A stretch of 64,000 bases of DNA from Cristatella mucedo (GCA_009760855.2 WPIO01000141.1:307501-371500); one strand, 5' to 3'. Numbered from the stretch's first letter, positions 1 to 39,345 are shown. A program made the numbers and translations. Notes: generated by a model from the letters alone, not told the origin.

Positions 1-1859
1 ATGAAAGGCCCGACGACGACGAGCTAGACATGAAGACTTAAAGACCTGCTCATTTTCACTCTATTTGCTAACAAGTTAGAGCAAAGGCTAACGGTAGGAA
101 TAAGGGGAATCGCAATAATACAGATAAGATGCCACAAATCCTTGAAATAGTTTGGCTGTAACTCGTCAGGATGTTGGCAGCCACCCAGGTGTGAATGTCA
201 CCAATTTAGGCTAAGGAGTTCGTTAGTCAGATGCCTAGGAAGGCTGAACAAAGCCAATGTGTAGGTATGGTGAAGTTTCATTGACGACGTTGATATAAAA
301 GTCGATATTCTGCTTAGAAGTGGAATCGTTCATAAGAACAGCACAGACAGTGAAAGTGAGAGAGGAGAACAGACAAGACACGTGACCAGCACGGCATCTA
401 AGCAGTTCAGGCGCTCGATCTTCTGATGTCCCGCCGCTCTGCTATCGAATCTGCACTCTGACGTCTCGCAGGGAGCTAAAATCTAAATATCAATATAACC
501 ACTGGCGAAAAAGAAAGAGTGAGCTTCATGTTATAGCTTTATTCGGCTATTAAACGTAGAAAATAGGCCTCGCGATACCAATGACGATGAGGCCTATTTT
601 TTCTCCCTTGTGAAATAATCATATCATTCATGAGACGTTTGGTGCGAATTTAGCTTAGAGTCTTCACAACGATAAAATTCATCCGATAGAGTTGCAACAC
701 CTGCACTTTAAATAATTTACGTAATGCACAGAATCAGGCCCAAGATTTAAAAAAGTTGGAATGGGTACGCAGCAGTATTGTCCCAGCCTTTGATCTTGAT
801 TATACCGAAATTCTTGGCGACATTAGGAAAAGCTAAAAACCAACCAGTTTCACTGAGCCATTTCTCTGTCCGAGGGAATTGGCCTTCAGTGTGGCTGGGC
901 CTAATGAAATTTTGGAAGTCGTGACTAATAGCAAGGGCGACCGACGTGACTTTGTATGGTGCCGAAGCTGAAATCATCTTTTTTCCTATGTGCATTGCTT
1001 AGCTGCTTTGCTTGATTGAGTGGGTGTTACTACTAACGGGTCCTTTAAACCAGCGGTTTTTAGTATTTTCTTCTGTGCTTGTGCGCATGCTTGCCCAAGC
1101 AAGCAAGCTACTAGCTGATTCAAAAGCCTCTTTTTGTATACCACGCCTGTCATTCGTTAGAGGTTGATGCTTCTCTTTGAGCGGCTTGTAAAATGCTTGA
1201 ATGGAGAACAAGTTCTCCTGGGGCGATATACACCGGAGTCCTCCTCCTCCTCCTCATCATCATTATTATTATTACCATTACTCTTACTGTGTATGCAGCT
1301 AGAAACTAGGGGACATTTAATCCATGCATGCATAGTCGGCTTTACCTCTAGTCTAATTTATAGAGTAACCGACGACTAAATGCAGCGATTGTTACACAAT
1401 TTCCTGTGAGAAAAAGAAATGAGTTGCCTGCTGCACAATGCATGATCTCGGTGGAAAAGAACATGCATCACCAGAACTAAGATCGTGAGCTAAGACCAAG
1501 AGGAAAGAGTAAAATAAAAAAAATTAACTACCTCAAATCAGGAGATGAATTAATATCAGTCTGCATGTCGTTACAAGAGTTCGGAGAGAATAGGAACGGA
1601 TTTCAAGGTCTATAAGTGATTTGAAGCTCGTTAGAGGCACACATAAACAGCAGAGGCAGAAGAGTGGGGAGTGCAATACGTGGGCCAGATGAGCACGCGT
1701 TTTTGATGGATAGGCAGCAGCAAGCGAAGAAGAAGAGAGATACTAATGGCGGTCGACGAGAGCACGTGTCTATTCGCGTGCTTCGCGAGTGGCTTCTCGA
1801 GTCTTCTGATGCATCATTCAGGGTGAGGCCGGCTGCTGGGTTCACGCTGGTTAGAGTAG
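1..1859. other. Unassigned 5' flank
   Basis: No exon is recognisable on either strand. It holds a 12-bp perfect hairpin at 560-600, a TCC/ATT microsatellite at 1237-1275, and a short SINE-1-like tail at about 1200-1230. The missing N-terminal exons of the M28B gene were looked for here (a P-H-x-A-G-T signature) and not found. Confidence 0.5.
560..600. repeat. Perfect 12-bp inverted repeat followed by T-run
   Basis: AAAATAGGCCTC at 560-571 pairs with GAGGCCTATTTT at 589-600 around a 17-base loop, followed by more Ts. Function unknown. Confidence 0.6.
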
Positions 1860-2000
1860 GCCGAGCTGGTTTAGGGTCTAGCGGTTAAGGTGCTCGCCCC
1901 GACCAAGGTCTGACTGGGGTCGTGGGCTCGAGCCCCGAAGCAATCGTAAAGCGCCTGAATTGAGATTAAGTTCTCTTGGGCGCTATATATAAATGAATTA
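1860..2000 (+). mobile_element. SINE-1, near-complete tRNA-derived SINE
   Basis: The head GCCGAGCTGGTTT carries an A-box-like TCTAGCGGTTAAGG and a B-box-like GGGCTCGAGCC. The body is followed by a 3' hairpin (AAGCGCC...GGGCGCT with inner GAGAT..TTCTC) shared with LINE A. It ends AATGAATTA. Used here as the reference copy. Confidence 0.8.
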
Positions 2001-2725
2001 GATTTTTTATGTTTGTTTAGGCACCAGATTTAACCTGACATTTAACTTGACATTTAACCTGGCATTTAACCTGACTGGCCATTAGTAGTTCTAGTTCCAA
2101 TCGGCCAGTAGTTCGTCCGGTTCTGACTGAAGTACAAATCATTAAAATTCTGCGTTTCTTATGTCGCACCGTAAGAGAAATTAGTCTCTATTAAGGTAAT
2201 ATATAACTCGCTGAGAGAGAATCAATATCCCAGGGTTGGTGAAATGGACGGGGTGTTGCTTAGACGACGAGCATGCAAATGCAATCACGCATCATACTTA
2301 GTCCTGCATGCTATAGCAAACATTAAGACGTTCATGGCCGCCGGTTAGTAAAACGTCCGGCTAGCAGCACGCACGGAATCGTCCACATGTACGCACATAA
2401 AGTACGCCAGCACAAAAGAAAACAAACAAGTTCGCTAGGGCTGGAAAAAAGCTGACCGGGACAGATGTGGCTTTGGCTGAGTCTGATGAGACGTAAGTTT
2501 ATTGAAGGCAGTGACCGTTCGAGACTTTCGGAATAGATGAACTGAAGTCTCAATCACTACAGGATTTCAATTTAGTGCCAAGGACGACGAGACAACGGAG
2601 AAGAGGAAGCTGATGAGCTTGTGGCTCGAGAGAACGTGACCGGAGGAATAAGGAGCTCGAATAGGTCAAGGCTGGTTACAGCGAGTAAAACGCCCTGTCA
2701 GCCAGAGAATGAATTTTCAAGTCTA
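2001..2725. other. No recognised feature
   Basis: Contains three imperfect ATTTAACCTGGC-type repeats at 2028-2075 and nothing else I can identify. Confidence 0.4.
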
Positions 2726-3364
2726 CAGTCGACCCTCGCCACTTCGCGCTTTGACTTTCGCGGCTTCACTCTATCGTGGTTTTTATCAAATATCTTCATT
2801 AAAAAGTTTATCGAGATGCTGAAAATGATGCAGCATGTGCTCAGTCGTCTGATTCAATTACACATCCCTGCATCACAATTAAAATTAAAATTACTGTATG
2901 TACGTTGGTCTCTGTTTTCGAGCACCCCCACAAATCCGTCAACGTCAGGTGCAGCCTCGTTGAGAGCAGTAACCTTGCTCTTCTTTGCCATGCAGCACAC
3001 CTCTTCCTCATCATCGAACAAATTGCACTATTTTCGTAATTTAATGGTTGTGTGTAAAAACTGTACGTGTGTACTTAAATGTATACTAATAATAATATGA
3101 TGTTTGTAACGTATAATACGTCTTATTATCCCTTACTTTGTCTAATATATTGGGTAATACGGGTATAATGGTGACTACAAGGGTGTTATTTCATGTCCAC
3201 AGGGCTTTGAGAATGTTAAAACCGAAGTAGGTTGTCGTGAACAGGTTTTCTATGCTCAAGTTACGAAAATATTCCATTTATAAATAAAGAATCGCGCTTC
3301 GCGGAAATTCACTTATCGCGACAGTGTCTGGAACCGATTAGCCGAGATAAACGAGGAACGACTG
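2726..3364. mobile_element. Tigger/pogo-like nonautonomous DNA transposon
   Basis: The left end CAGTCGACCCTCG and the right end CGAGGAACGACTG are inverted repeats, and each is flanked by TA (2724-2725 and 3365-3366), the Tc1/mariner target duplication. The interior includes GGGTGTTATTTCATG and a terminal ATCGCGACAG...GGAACC stretch typical of Tigger elements. At 639 bp it has no transposase; a 159-codon ORF across it (2621-3100) is fortuitous. Confidence 0.8.
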
Positions 3365-3589
3365 TATTCGACGGTTGATTGGGAGCCACTGAAGATGAGA
3401 AAGAAAGAAGTGATGTGATGCGGCAGCCATGCCGCTTACGTCAGGCCATACCAGCTGCTGCCCTATTTGTACGAGCTGCAGTCGATTAATGGTACTGGCC
3501 GGGAGTCCTTAATAAATCGAATAGAAACGATTTAGACGCGATTTCGCGAACGCGTGAACTAATTTAGCTTTTGCACTCTCGTCTATGCA

Positions 3590-3810
3590 GCCATGACTTA
3601 GGTGAGGCTCTCTAGCTGAAAGTAGTCAGAATTGACAGCGGAAGAAATTTGCTCGTCCAGCGAAACGTCACGTCATGGAATTGCACAGCCAATGGACTGG
3701 CTACAATCTTAAGGGTGAAGTTTCTTTACTTAAGGGTGAAGTTTCTGTACTTAAGGCTTGCCATAACCATTAGGTTTGTCTAATCATCATTAACAGCCAG
3801 GAAGTTGGCG
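3590..3810 (-). mobile_element. Degenerate LINE fragment
   Basis: AGCTGAAAGTAGTCAGAATTG...GAAGAAATTTGCTCGTC lines up with the part of LINE A that reads AGCTGAAAATAGGC...GAGCTGATGTGGTCGTC, downstream of the reverse-transcriptase palm. It is a diverged subfamily similar to the copy at 35210-36060. About 350 bp after it (3811-4180) show nothing. Confidence 0.45.
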
Positions 3811-4179
3811 AAGGTTGGAGTCGAATGTCAGCGCATGCTTACCGCTCACCCGCTTCTGTAGTTTCGTGGGCCACACAATAAATGAGGTCCACCGAGGGCT
3901 ACTGTGTCTACATGGAGCGCTGGTCAGCGCGAGGCGTCCTTGTAGACCTATAAATACATCATATACCTTAGACATCGAGTATGGTCAGCAATTAAGTTTC
4001 AAGTGATTTAATTATACGCCGACTCAACATCCGCGAGATATGGATTAGAAAAAATTCTCGAGCACTTCCTTGCTAACCGCTGGTTGAGGGCTACAGACCA
4101 ATGATGAGCTTACAACTTCGCGACAGCCAACTTTTCCCATATGCACATGTTCATAAATAAATTAATAAAAACACCTACT

Positions 4180-4660
4180 GGGCTGCCTAACCAGAGCTCT
4201 TCCGGCCACCGTGCTCACCTGCTTGTCGGCCGGCCGCGCCCTCCTGCTTGCCGTTGGTCCGCTCTCAAGCAACCTGGTGTTAGACTGCGGCGCCGATGTG
4301 ATAATCGTTGATGTGACAGTGCCGTTCGACGGCAACGAGGATGGATTGATGGTGGCGGCTCGGAACAAGACCGATAAGTATGCGGCCATTGCCCGGTCGT
4401 TCCTGACCGCTGGCTACCAGCCGGCAGCGGTGCGGCCCTTCGTGGTCGGGGCTCTGGGCAGCTAACGGCCAAACGATGAAGGTTGTCTGGCAGAATTCGG
4501 CATCCCTCGCGCGGCATCCCATGCCCGAGAATGGCATTGAGGCCGCTCTGCGTCCCCGGCGTGATTAGCGGCTCGGAAGCCGCGTGGTCCCTGCTCCTGA
4601 TCCAGGAGGCCCGGGTAGCACCCGCGAACCCGGCAGAGCACGGCACCGCCGGCTGATGCA
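4180..4660 (+). pseudogene. Remnant of an R2/NeSL-type non-LTR element, endonuclease-like C-terminus
   Basis: The frame from about 4211 reads ADVIIVDVTVPFDGNEDG, then KTDKYAAIA and FVVGALGS. This resembles the DVTV(P/R)F motif of the restriction-like endonuclease domain at the C-terminus of R2/NeSL-type elements. A stop occurs where the family has Trp after GALGS (4462-4464), and one frame change is needed further on. The body is GC rich, unlike its flanks. A host gene exon is less likely. Confidence 0.55.
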
Positions 4661-4958
4661 TATATATATACTGGTTAAACATTTCAACAAATTGTTATAT
4701 ATTTATATCTACTGCATACGTGGATATTTAGGTATACATACGCGTAAAAGTTAAGTATGTATGCTTATGTACACATTTACATGTATATGCATATTTATAT
4801 GTATGCATATATATATATATATATATATATATAAAGAGATAGCTACATAATTTCTAAAGGATGCAAAAACTTGTTAGCCTATCAATAAAGCAAGAATATG
4901 CATGGGTCTATAGTCATTTGACGTCGCATCACGATTTTAATTCATGACTATATTTTAG
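4661..4958. other. AT-rich sequence with (TA)n
   Basis: Contains imperfect TATATG/TACATA runs and a pure (AT)n tract at about 4806-4832. No coding signal until the exon acceptor at 4957-4958. Confidence 0.6.
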
Positions 4959-32257
<27,299 letters not shown>

Positions 32258-32518
32258 ACCTTAGCAGCAGATAGCGCTTCGGATTCAGGATAAAATTAAG
32301 AAACATAGAAATCTCTTCATAAATATACGCCTGAATGTTTTAGATCCTTCTTTCGCTGTAGCATGGTTCTATGCAAAACCACTTAGATCTTCTCTAATTG
32401 TGATTTATTATCCACTACTATTGGCAGTGTGTATGACAGCTAAAAGTAGCTATGTCTGACGCGTTCTCTAGCAAGTGCAGACAAAACTTTCAGGTCTGAT
32501 TTACCTGAAAAATACCCT

Positions 32519-32524
32519 AATAAA
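32519..32524 (+). promoter_or_regulatory. Candidate polyadenylation signal of the M28B gene
   Basis: An AATAAA hexamer lies about 260 bp after the stop codon, the first canonical one I see downstream. Transcript ends are not observable here. Confidence 0.4.
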
Positions 32525-33339
32525 ATAATGAATATTACCACTAAAATGTATGATTCTATCTCCGAATGCATACATAGAAGCTTTCATCGGAGAGAGAGAG
32601 TACTTTTTTCTCAGCGGTTTCTTCTTTCACATCCTTGTAATCAATTCTAGTTGGGTTCCAAACCACCAATAGACCAATCAATGAATCCAGAAGCTGATCG
32701 TTTCTGACTGCAGAGACTGAGTTTCCTTTTTTCAATAACTGAATACCTGCTCGTTTACAGCCCAGAGGAAATGTAGATAAGTCGAAGATGCTGCGGTATA
32801 TTCAAGTACCTTCTCAGAAGGTCCACAAACCACGATTACTAAACGCGTGCTAGGCTGGAGATCTATTGCACAATCCAAGTATATGAAACTATTGGTCTGC
32901 GTATCCTATTCAGCTCTACCATCGTGTTGAAATTTGAAAGGGAAAACTATATAAGAAGAACTTCAAGGCTATATCAATGGCTTTGTGGTGCTCAAAATAT
33001 ATTTCAAGGGCGCGACATTTTGGAGATCAAAAGCTTTAACCATTGACGGCTGTCCTTCATTCCTCGCCTCTTTTTAGTCTTTGTCATTTGTCTTATTTCT
33101 GCTCAATCTTTCATATTATTATCTGATGATGGATGATAATGATTGATGATTGATGATTGATAATGATAATGATGATAATGATGAATCTAATGATTTCTAA
33201 ACATATTGTCATTCATTCCTCATCTTGCTCTTTTACTATGCAATAATTGCTAGGTCTATTTGCAAATGCGTGCAAACTGACTGCCTTGTAAATGCCTTTT
33301 CTGTAAGCAAAGGTTTTCTAAACTTAATCTCCAATATGC
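32525..33339. other. Intergenic sequence after the M28B gene
   Basis: A TGATGATTGATAATGA microsatellite lies at 33121-33185. Nothing else is recognised. Confidence 0.5.
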
Positions 33340-35070
33340 AATAATAATAATAATTATAATATTGCACTTGATAAAGCGCCCTCAGAGAACTTAATCTCTT
33401 TCTAGGCGCTTTACATTTGCTGCAAAGTGATACGCAATAGAATAGTAAGTAAAATCATGCTTGAAAAACAAACAAAATGAGTAACATGGTTAGGGGTTAC
33501 ATGCACTGGGTCAGCATGCAAATGTGGTTAGTGGCAGCATGAACTGTGTCAGCACGCATAAGCACATCGAGGACGAATCACAAGGACCCACTAAATGCTG
33601 TCCTAAATAGGTATGTTTTTAAGTTTCTTTTAAATGTGGTCAGGTCAGGGGATGTTCTGATGCAGGTCGGGAGGGAGTTCCAGGCTGTGGGAGCATACGA
33701 GCTGAATGCACGGTCTCCAAAGGATTTAAGGTTTGTACGAGGTATTTCTAGACTGTTGGATTCCGAAAAGTGAGTGGTTCGATGCTTTGCCTGATGGGGT
33801 AGTATATCTGAAAGATAGGCTGGAGCCATAGAATGAAGAGACCTAAAAGTGAGCGAAAAAACCTTGAAGTCAATACGTTGCTTGACTGGTAACCAGTGCA
33901 GGTCGGCGAGAAGTGGAGTAATGTGGCAACTGCGACGCTCACGACAGACAAGCCTAGCTGCAGAGTTTTGCACCAGCTGCAATCGCCTGATCGCACATGC
34001 TGGTAGGCCAGTAAGCAGTGAGTTGCAGAAGTCGAGACGAGATGTCACGAATGCATGGACCAACTTGCACGTGGTATCCTTATCTAAACAAGCCCTAATT
34101 TTAGCAATGTTATGAAGCTGAAAATAGGCTGATTTGACTGTGGAGCTGATGTGGTCGTCTAACGAGAGGTCGCTTTGGAATATGACACCTAGATTTCGAG
34201 CTGATGCAACTGGAGATATGCTGGCAGAGCCAATTTTGAAAGTCAGCCTTTCCAATTTCTGAATAACACTAGGTTTGCCCATAACTAGTAAGTTAGTTTT
34301 ATCATCGTTTGGTTTTAGAAAATTTGCTGCCATCCATGATCGGATGTCATCAATGCATGCAGCAAGTGAGTTGAGAGAATTTGAGGTGCTCGAAGGCTGG
34401 GAGGGATCAAAGCAAAGGTACAACTGAGTGTCATCCGCATAGAAGTGAAAGCCTAGATTGTGCTTGGCAATCACATCAGCGAGAGGGAGAGTATAAGCGG
34501 TGAAAAGGACCGGACCTAGCACAGAGCCCTGAGGTACTCCATATTTTAGAGGTACTTCAGATGATCTTTGTCCATTCACGTCAACACTCTGGAGTCTCCC
34601 ACTGAGATAGGACCTGAACCACTGCAGAGCAGTGCCAGTGATGCCCAGGCGAGATGAGAGGCGCTCTAGAAGTACTTTGTGATCGATGGTATCAAAAGCT
34701 GCCGAAAGATCGAGCAAAACAAGAAGAGACACTCTACCCATGTCTGCATTCCTAAGTAGGTCGTTGTATACCCGAAGCAATGCTGACTCTGTGGAGTGAT
34801 TAGCTCTAAAGCCAGACTGGAACTTACTAGCAAGGTGTGAGGTTTCGATATACGAGTTCAGCTGGTCTGCCTCGACCCGTTCCAGTGTCTTTGATAGGAA
34901 TGGTAGAAGGGAGACTGGGCAGTAGTTGCTCAAGTTCTCTTGGTCTGGTGTCACTTTGTTTAGAAGAAGCATGACTACAGCTTTTTTGAAAGGTTCTGGG
35001 ACATGACCTGAGGCTAATGACGTATTAATGATCCCTTTCCTTAGTGATCATTTTGAAAAATTCGTTTAGC
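33340..35070 (-). mobile_element. LINE A, longest copy, with intact 464-codon reverse-transcriptase frame
   Basis: The frame 34972-33578 is uninterrupted and covers the reverse-transcriptase fingers-palm through the thumb and C-terminus. Palm aspartates appear in LLDLSAAFD (residues 86-94) and FYADD (177-181), with GVPQG at 145-149 and [13 protein letters not shown] later. This places it with L2/CR1-like non-LTR elements. The 5' part (ORF1, endonuclease) is missing: an in-frame stop lies just upstream, near 35040. The right end is approximate. Confidence 0.9.
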
Positions 35071-35209
35071 CTCACTCGAGAAACGATGCTTTATCAGCAA
35101 GAAAGTAACACACTAAGGCACTCTGCGCTCGTTGCGCCGAGACGATTGTGTTGTTGTCTGCTCAGGCAACCTTTCCCTACAGGATTGACGGCTGGTGGTG
35201 TTGCCATGA

Positions 35210-36060
35210 CTAGACGCCGAAGGTGGGGGTGCGAGATTGTACGGGAATGTGCGAGATTGTACACCGGAATAGCAAGGAGATCCGATCTGAAGGCCAGTGC
35301 AAGAGACCTTTAAACCAGACTGAGAGGATTTTGAAGTCGCTTCGACTCTTGACGATAGGGAGCCAGCGAAGCTTAGACGTGGCTGATGTAATAGCGTGGC
35401 TGCTATGCTGACTGCTATGCTGTGCTATGCTAGCGTGGCTGATATGCTGACTGCTATGCTGACAGATTACAGAGCTGCTCAGTTGTGCGCCGCGCGGGTC
35501 AACTAGGGGCGTGGGCCGAGAGGCCTGAATAAAGGGAATTGCTTTGACCCAGCCGCAGGTCACAAGCTCGTGAAATAAGTCGGATGCCGTACTCATTTAT
35601 TACCAGGCCCTGATTTTGGCAGCGTTTTGTGGCCGAAAGCAGGCGAATTTAGCTGTGGAAGAAATGTGCTCTCGTGCAATTACGAGTCGCGTTTGAAAGA
35701 TTACGCCCAGACTATTTGCAGACGTCGCTGAAATACTGTTAGATGGATCAATCTTGAAGGTGAGGTACTGTGTTCCAACTTAAGAGTGATAATAAGCTTG
35801 CTTATGACAATTAGGTCGTAACTTAAAGCTTTAGGAAGGTGGTGACTATCCAAGTGTATAAATCGTCCGTACAGGCTGTAAGAGAAATAAATGAGTCGCT
35901 GTAAGGGAAATAAGAAAGTCGGCTGCCTAGTGCTGCTTATAAATATCAATGGTTAATTAGAGCCGAGTGTCGTCAGCATTGCAATTAAAGCTGAGAGTGC
36001 GTTCGACCAAGATGACATCGGCTAAGGCGAGTATAGACCGGAACAATAAACCTAACGCTG
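35210..36060 (-). mobile_element. Diverged LINE, reverse-transcriptase C-terminal part
   Basis: The frame 35596-35210 reads LRWLPIVKSRSDFKILS, the counterpart of [16 protein letters not shown] in LINE A. The remainder follows LINE order with stops to about 36060. It contains a TGCTATGCTGA short tandem repeat at 35395-35465. Confidence 0.6.
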
Positions 36061-36064
36061 AAGC

Positions 36065-37640
36065 TCCCGTACTTTGGAGGCTCACCGGCTGCCTGGCAGC
36101 CAAGGAGGCTTGTGGCTCGCATACGGTAGCCAACAGACTTTGTCTCACGAGACAAAGAAAGAGTGAGAAGCATATCTGAGTCAGTAGGGCAGTCGATAAA
36201 GTGAGTAGCGCGGAAGTAGCAGCCCGTGACGGCTGGGATAGATCTGCTACAGTCGGCAGCAAGAGGGTACATATCATTACGTAATAATTGTGGAAATGTG
36301 AATCCCAGTCTAGAACCATCCAGTAGAACCTTCTATTACCAAAGATCTTTAAGGTTAGGAATGCAGCAGCTATTTTATTGTCCATCGAGTGCCTTAGGGG
36401 CGACGGGGGGGCTCAAACGGGTGCCACAATTCAGCTAGGCCTGAAAGAGCCAAGCCATGGCCGGCCTGGTGGGTCCGAGTAAGAATTCTTCTCAGTATCC
36501 TTTGATCAACCAGATCGCAACTCCTTCAGTGAAGGAAACACTTGGCTGCATCTCGAGGATTTGCTAACTAGCTTCACAGCCGTATTCATCACCAGCTGCA
36601 GTGGCCTAGTGACTTTTTTGGTACACCATCCGAAATAAATTGCAGTAGTCCAGCCGAGACCAAGCCGGAGAGCTAGTTAAATTTTTTGAAAGCCACCGCG
36701 GTACACAGGCCCTAATCTTTAACAGCGATTGAACGTGGTGGCTAGTTGTGGAAGCAGTATTTTTAATTAAGCTTTCAAACTTTGAAAACTTATCAAAGAG
36801 ATAAAAATTCCAAGACATCGTGACGACGGTCGCGCTACAGCATCACCAACAAGAAGCTCGAAGTCTCCTCGTCCAAGTGCAGCACGCTTGGAGTGTGCTA
36901 TGGGTCAGAGTTCTATTTTATCATCGTTTAGTTAAAATAAATTTCCCAACATTCAGAAAAATAAGTCTGAAATTTATTTTAGAATTCATTTTATAAGTAG
37001 TAGCAGTGGCGAATTCCGAAGATTCAAATGACAAATACAGCTGGGTATCATCAAGATAGAAGGGGTGGCAGATCCAATGCATCTGAGTCATTTTTTCTAA
37101 AGACTCGGGATAAACGTCAAACAGCAACGACCAATAATTAACCATAATGAAACTTCACATGTGACTGGTCTGCTGGGTGAGACGTGACCAGCTCGTGACG
37201 ACTCATCGGAAAAGTACGATTTTAGCTACGCCAATGCTTCATCTCCTGGCAAAATCTTTGCTCTCAATCGCTCAAGCAGAATATCTGGATCCAAAGTGTC
37301 AAACGCAGCTGATATATAAACCACAGCTATGAAAGTAACATCGCCATCATTGTTACTGCATTGGATGTCACTGTTCATGCAGATTAGAGAAATTTCAGTG
37401 GAGTGGTGTCACTTGGACCCCTACTAAAATTTGTCTGGCAATCCACTCATCTCACTTATGTCGTACACGCTGCTTGGCCATAGTATTTTTGATAATCCTG
37501 GACAGAAATGGAAGAAGAGAGACTTTGACAGTTTTTTAGTTCCACTGAATTCAATCCAGGATTTAAAAGTGGTAGTCGAACGATATCAGATTTGAAAGAC
37601 TTTAGAACAACCCCGTTGGCCAGGAAACCAGTGGTGAGAC
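36065..37640 (-). mobile_element. LINE family B, degenerate, about 1.5 kb
   Basis: Scattered frames show YLDDTQLYLSFE (palm), SRLDYCNLF and the GDRRFY / NNYVMI coding end. The 3' UTR words (CATACGGTAGCCAACAGACTTTGTCTCACGAG) lie at the left. Many stops and frameshifts. Confidence 0.7.
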
Positions 37641-37734
37641 GCTGCGTGAGGCAGCTCTGGCGGCTTTGGCCATCGATAGGTAAATCTGCGTGGGGGGGAG
37701 GCGGGCCTCCGCGACGCAAAACACTGCTGACGCT

Positions 37735-38627
37735 CAAAATTGGCTCTGCCAGCATGTCTCCAGCTGAATCAGCTCGAAATCTAGGTGTCATATTCCAAAG
37801 CGACCTCTCGTTAGACGACCATATCAGCTCCACAGTCAAATCTGCCTATTTTCAGCTTCATAACATTGCTAAAATTCGGGCTTGTATAGATAAGGATACC
37901 ACATCTAAGTTGGTCCATGCATTCGTGACATCCGTCTCGACTTCTGCAACTCGCTGCTTACTGGCCTACCAGCATAAGCGATCAGAGGATTGCATATGGT
38001 GCAAAACTCTGCAGCTAGGCTTGTCTGTCGTGAGCGTCGCAGTTGCCACATTACTCCACTTCTCGCCGACCTGCACTGGCTACCGTTCAAGCAACGGATT
38101 GACTTCAAGGTTTTGTCGCTCACTTTTAGGTCCCTTCATTCTATGGCTTCTGCCTATCTGTCAGATATACTACCACATCAGGCCAAGCATCGTACCACCC
38201 GCTTTTCGGAATCCAACAGTCTACAAATACCCCATACAAACCTCAAATCCTTTGGAGACCGTGCATTTAGTTCGTATGCTCCCAAAGCCTGGGACTCCCT
38301 CCCAACCTGCGTCAGAACATCCCCTGACCTGACCACATTTAAAAAGAACTTAAAAACACACCTATTTAGGACAGCATTTAGTGGGTCCCTGTGATTCGTC
38401 CTTGATGTGCTTATGCGTCTTGACACTGTGCATGCTGCCACTAACCACATTTGCATGCTGACCCTGTGCATGTCACTCCTAACCATTTTATTCATTAGTT
38501 TGTTTATCAAGCATGATTTTACTCAACATTCAATTGCATTTCCCTTTGCAGCAAATTTCAAGCGCCCAGAGATAGATTAAGTTCTCTGAGGGCGCTTTAT
38601 CAAGTGCATTATTATTATTATTATTAC
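37735..38627 (+). mobile_element. LINE A copy, 5'-truncated, frameshifted
   Basis: [28 protein letters not shown] is followed by RLQ-type frames, [20 protein letters not shown], the 3' UTR, the hairpin and (ATT)n. A short deletion disrupts the RLDFCNS region near 37935. Confidence 0.85.
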
Positions 38628-38989
38628 TGCGATCGACCGGGTGGCCGACGGGCGGGGTAAGGTGCCATCGGATTGGCAAAGCAGAGACGCAGTTGGGAGT
38701 AGAAAGTAGGAAGTCGGGAGTAGAAGAGTTGTGAAGTGATTTGTGTCTCCTTCGTAGCAGCACTGGGAGCTGAAAATAAATAGCAAACACAAATCAATAA
38801 ATGTAAATAAAATATAATGTAAAATGTTAAATATAAAATAAAGTGGCGGCAGTCATCAGCGGACGTTCTGTGGTGCGACAACTAAAACACGGATGCATTA
38901 AAAGCCCGGTTTATTACTGCTGTACTAACGCCTGCGGTATCCAGAGAGGGTATTGTATACAGACTTCAGAAGACGAGCTCTTTTTAATA

Positions 38990-39345
38990 GCCTTGGAATG
39001 TGATGTATCTCCGTCTGTAACTCCACAAAGCCATAAAAACTATGTGGGTGTTACGCATAAGAGTTTTTTATAACGCACTCGCAGCATATGCGGCTTTTGG
39101 TATGCATTCGGTAGCCAACAGACTTCGCCCAACGAAACAAAGAGAAAGTTTGAAGCATAACAGAGTCAGGAGAGCAGTTGGGGTAGTAAGTGGCATGGAA
39201 GTAGCAGCTCAGGACTGCTGAAAACGATGAGCCACAGTCGGCAGCAGGAGCGTAGTTGTCGTTGCGTAAGAATCGTGGAAGCGAGTTCCACAGTCTAGGA
39301 CCGGCAGAGTTAAAGCTTCTGTCGCCAACGGTTTTTAAGCCTTAG
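38990..39345 (-). mobile_element. LINE family B 3' end
   Basis: GTAACTCCACAAAGCC...GTGGGTGTTACGC, GGTAGCCAACAGACTTCG and GAATCGTGGAAGCGAGTTCCACAGTC, as in the copy at 52245-52835. Confidence 0.7.

Noticed and set aside
1870-1945. Possible tRNA gene
   Set aside because: A- and B-box-like motifs occur, but the sequence lacks a cloverleaf and continues into the SINE body and LINE-like tail; the same applies to the SINE-2 heads.
2621-3100. 159-codon frame
   Set aside because: It crosses the left end of the Tigger-like element and has no family signature.
4215-4682. 155-codon frame antisense to the RLE-like remnant
   Set aside because: The + strand shows family motifs (DVTVPF, GALGS); the antisense frame is a shadow in GC-rich sequence.
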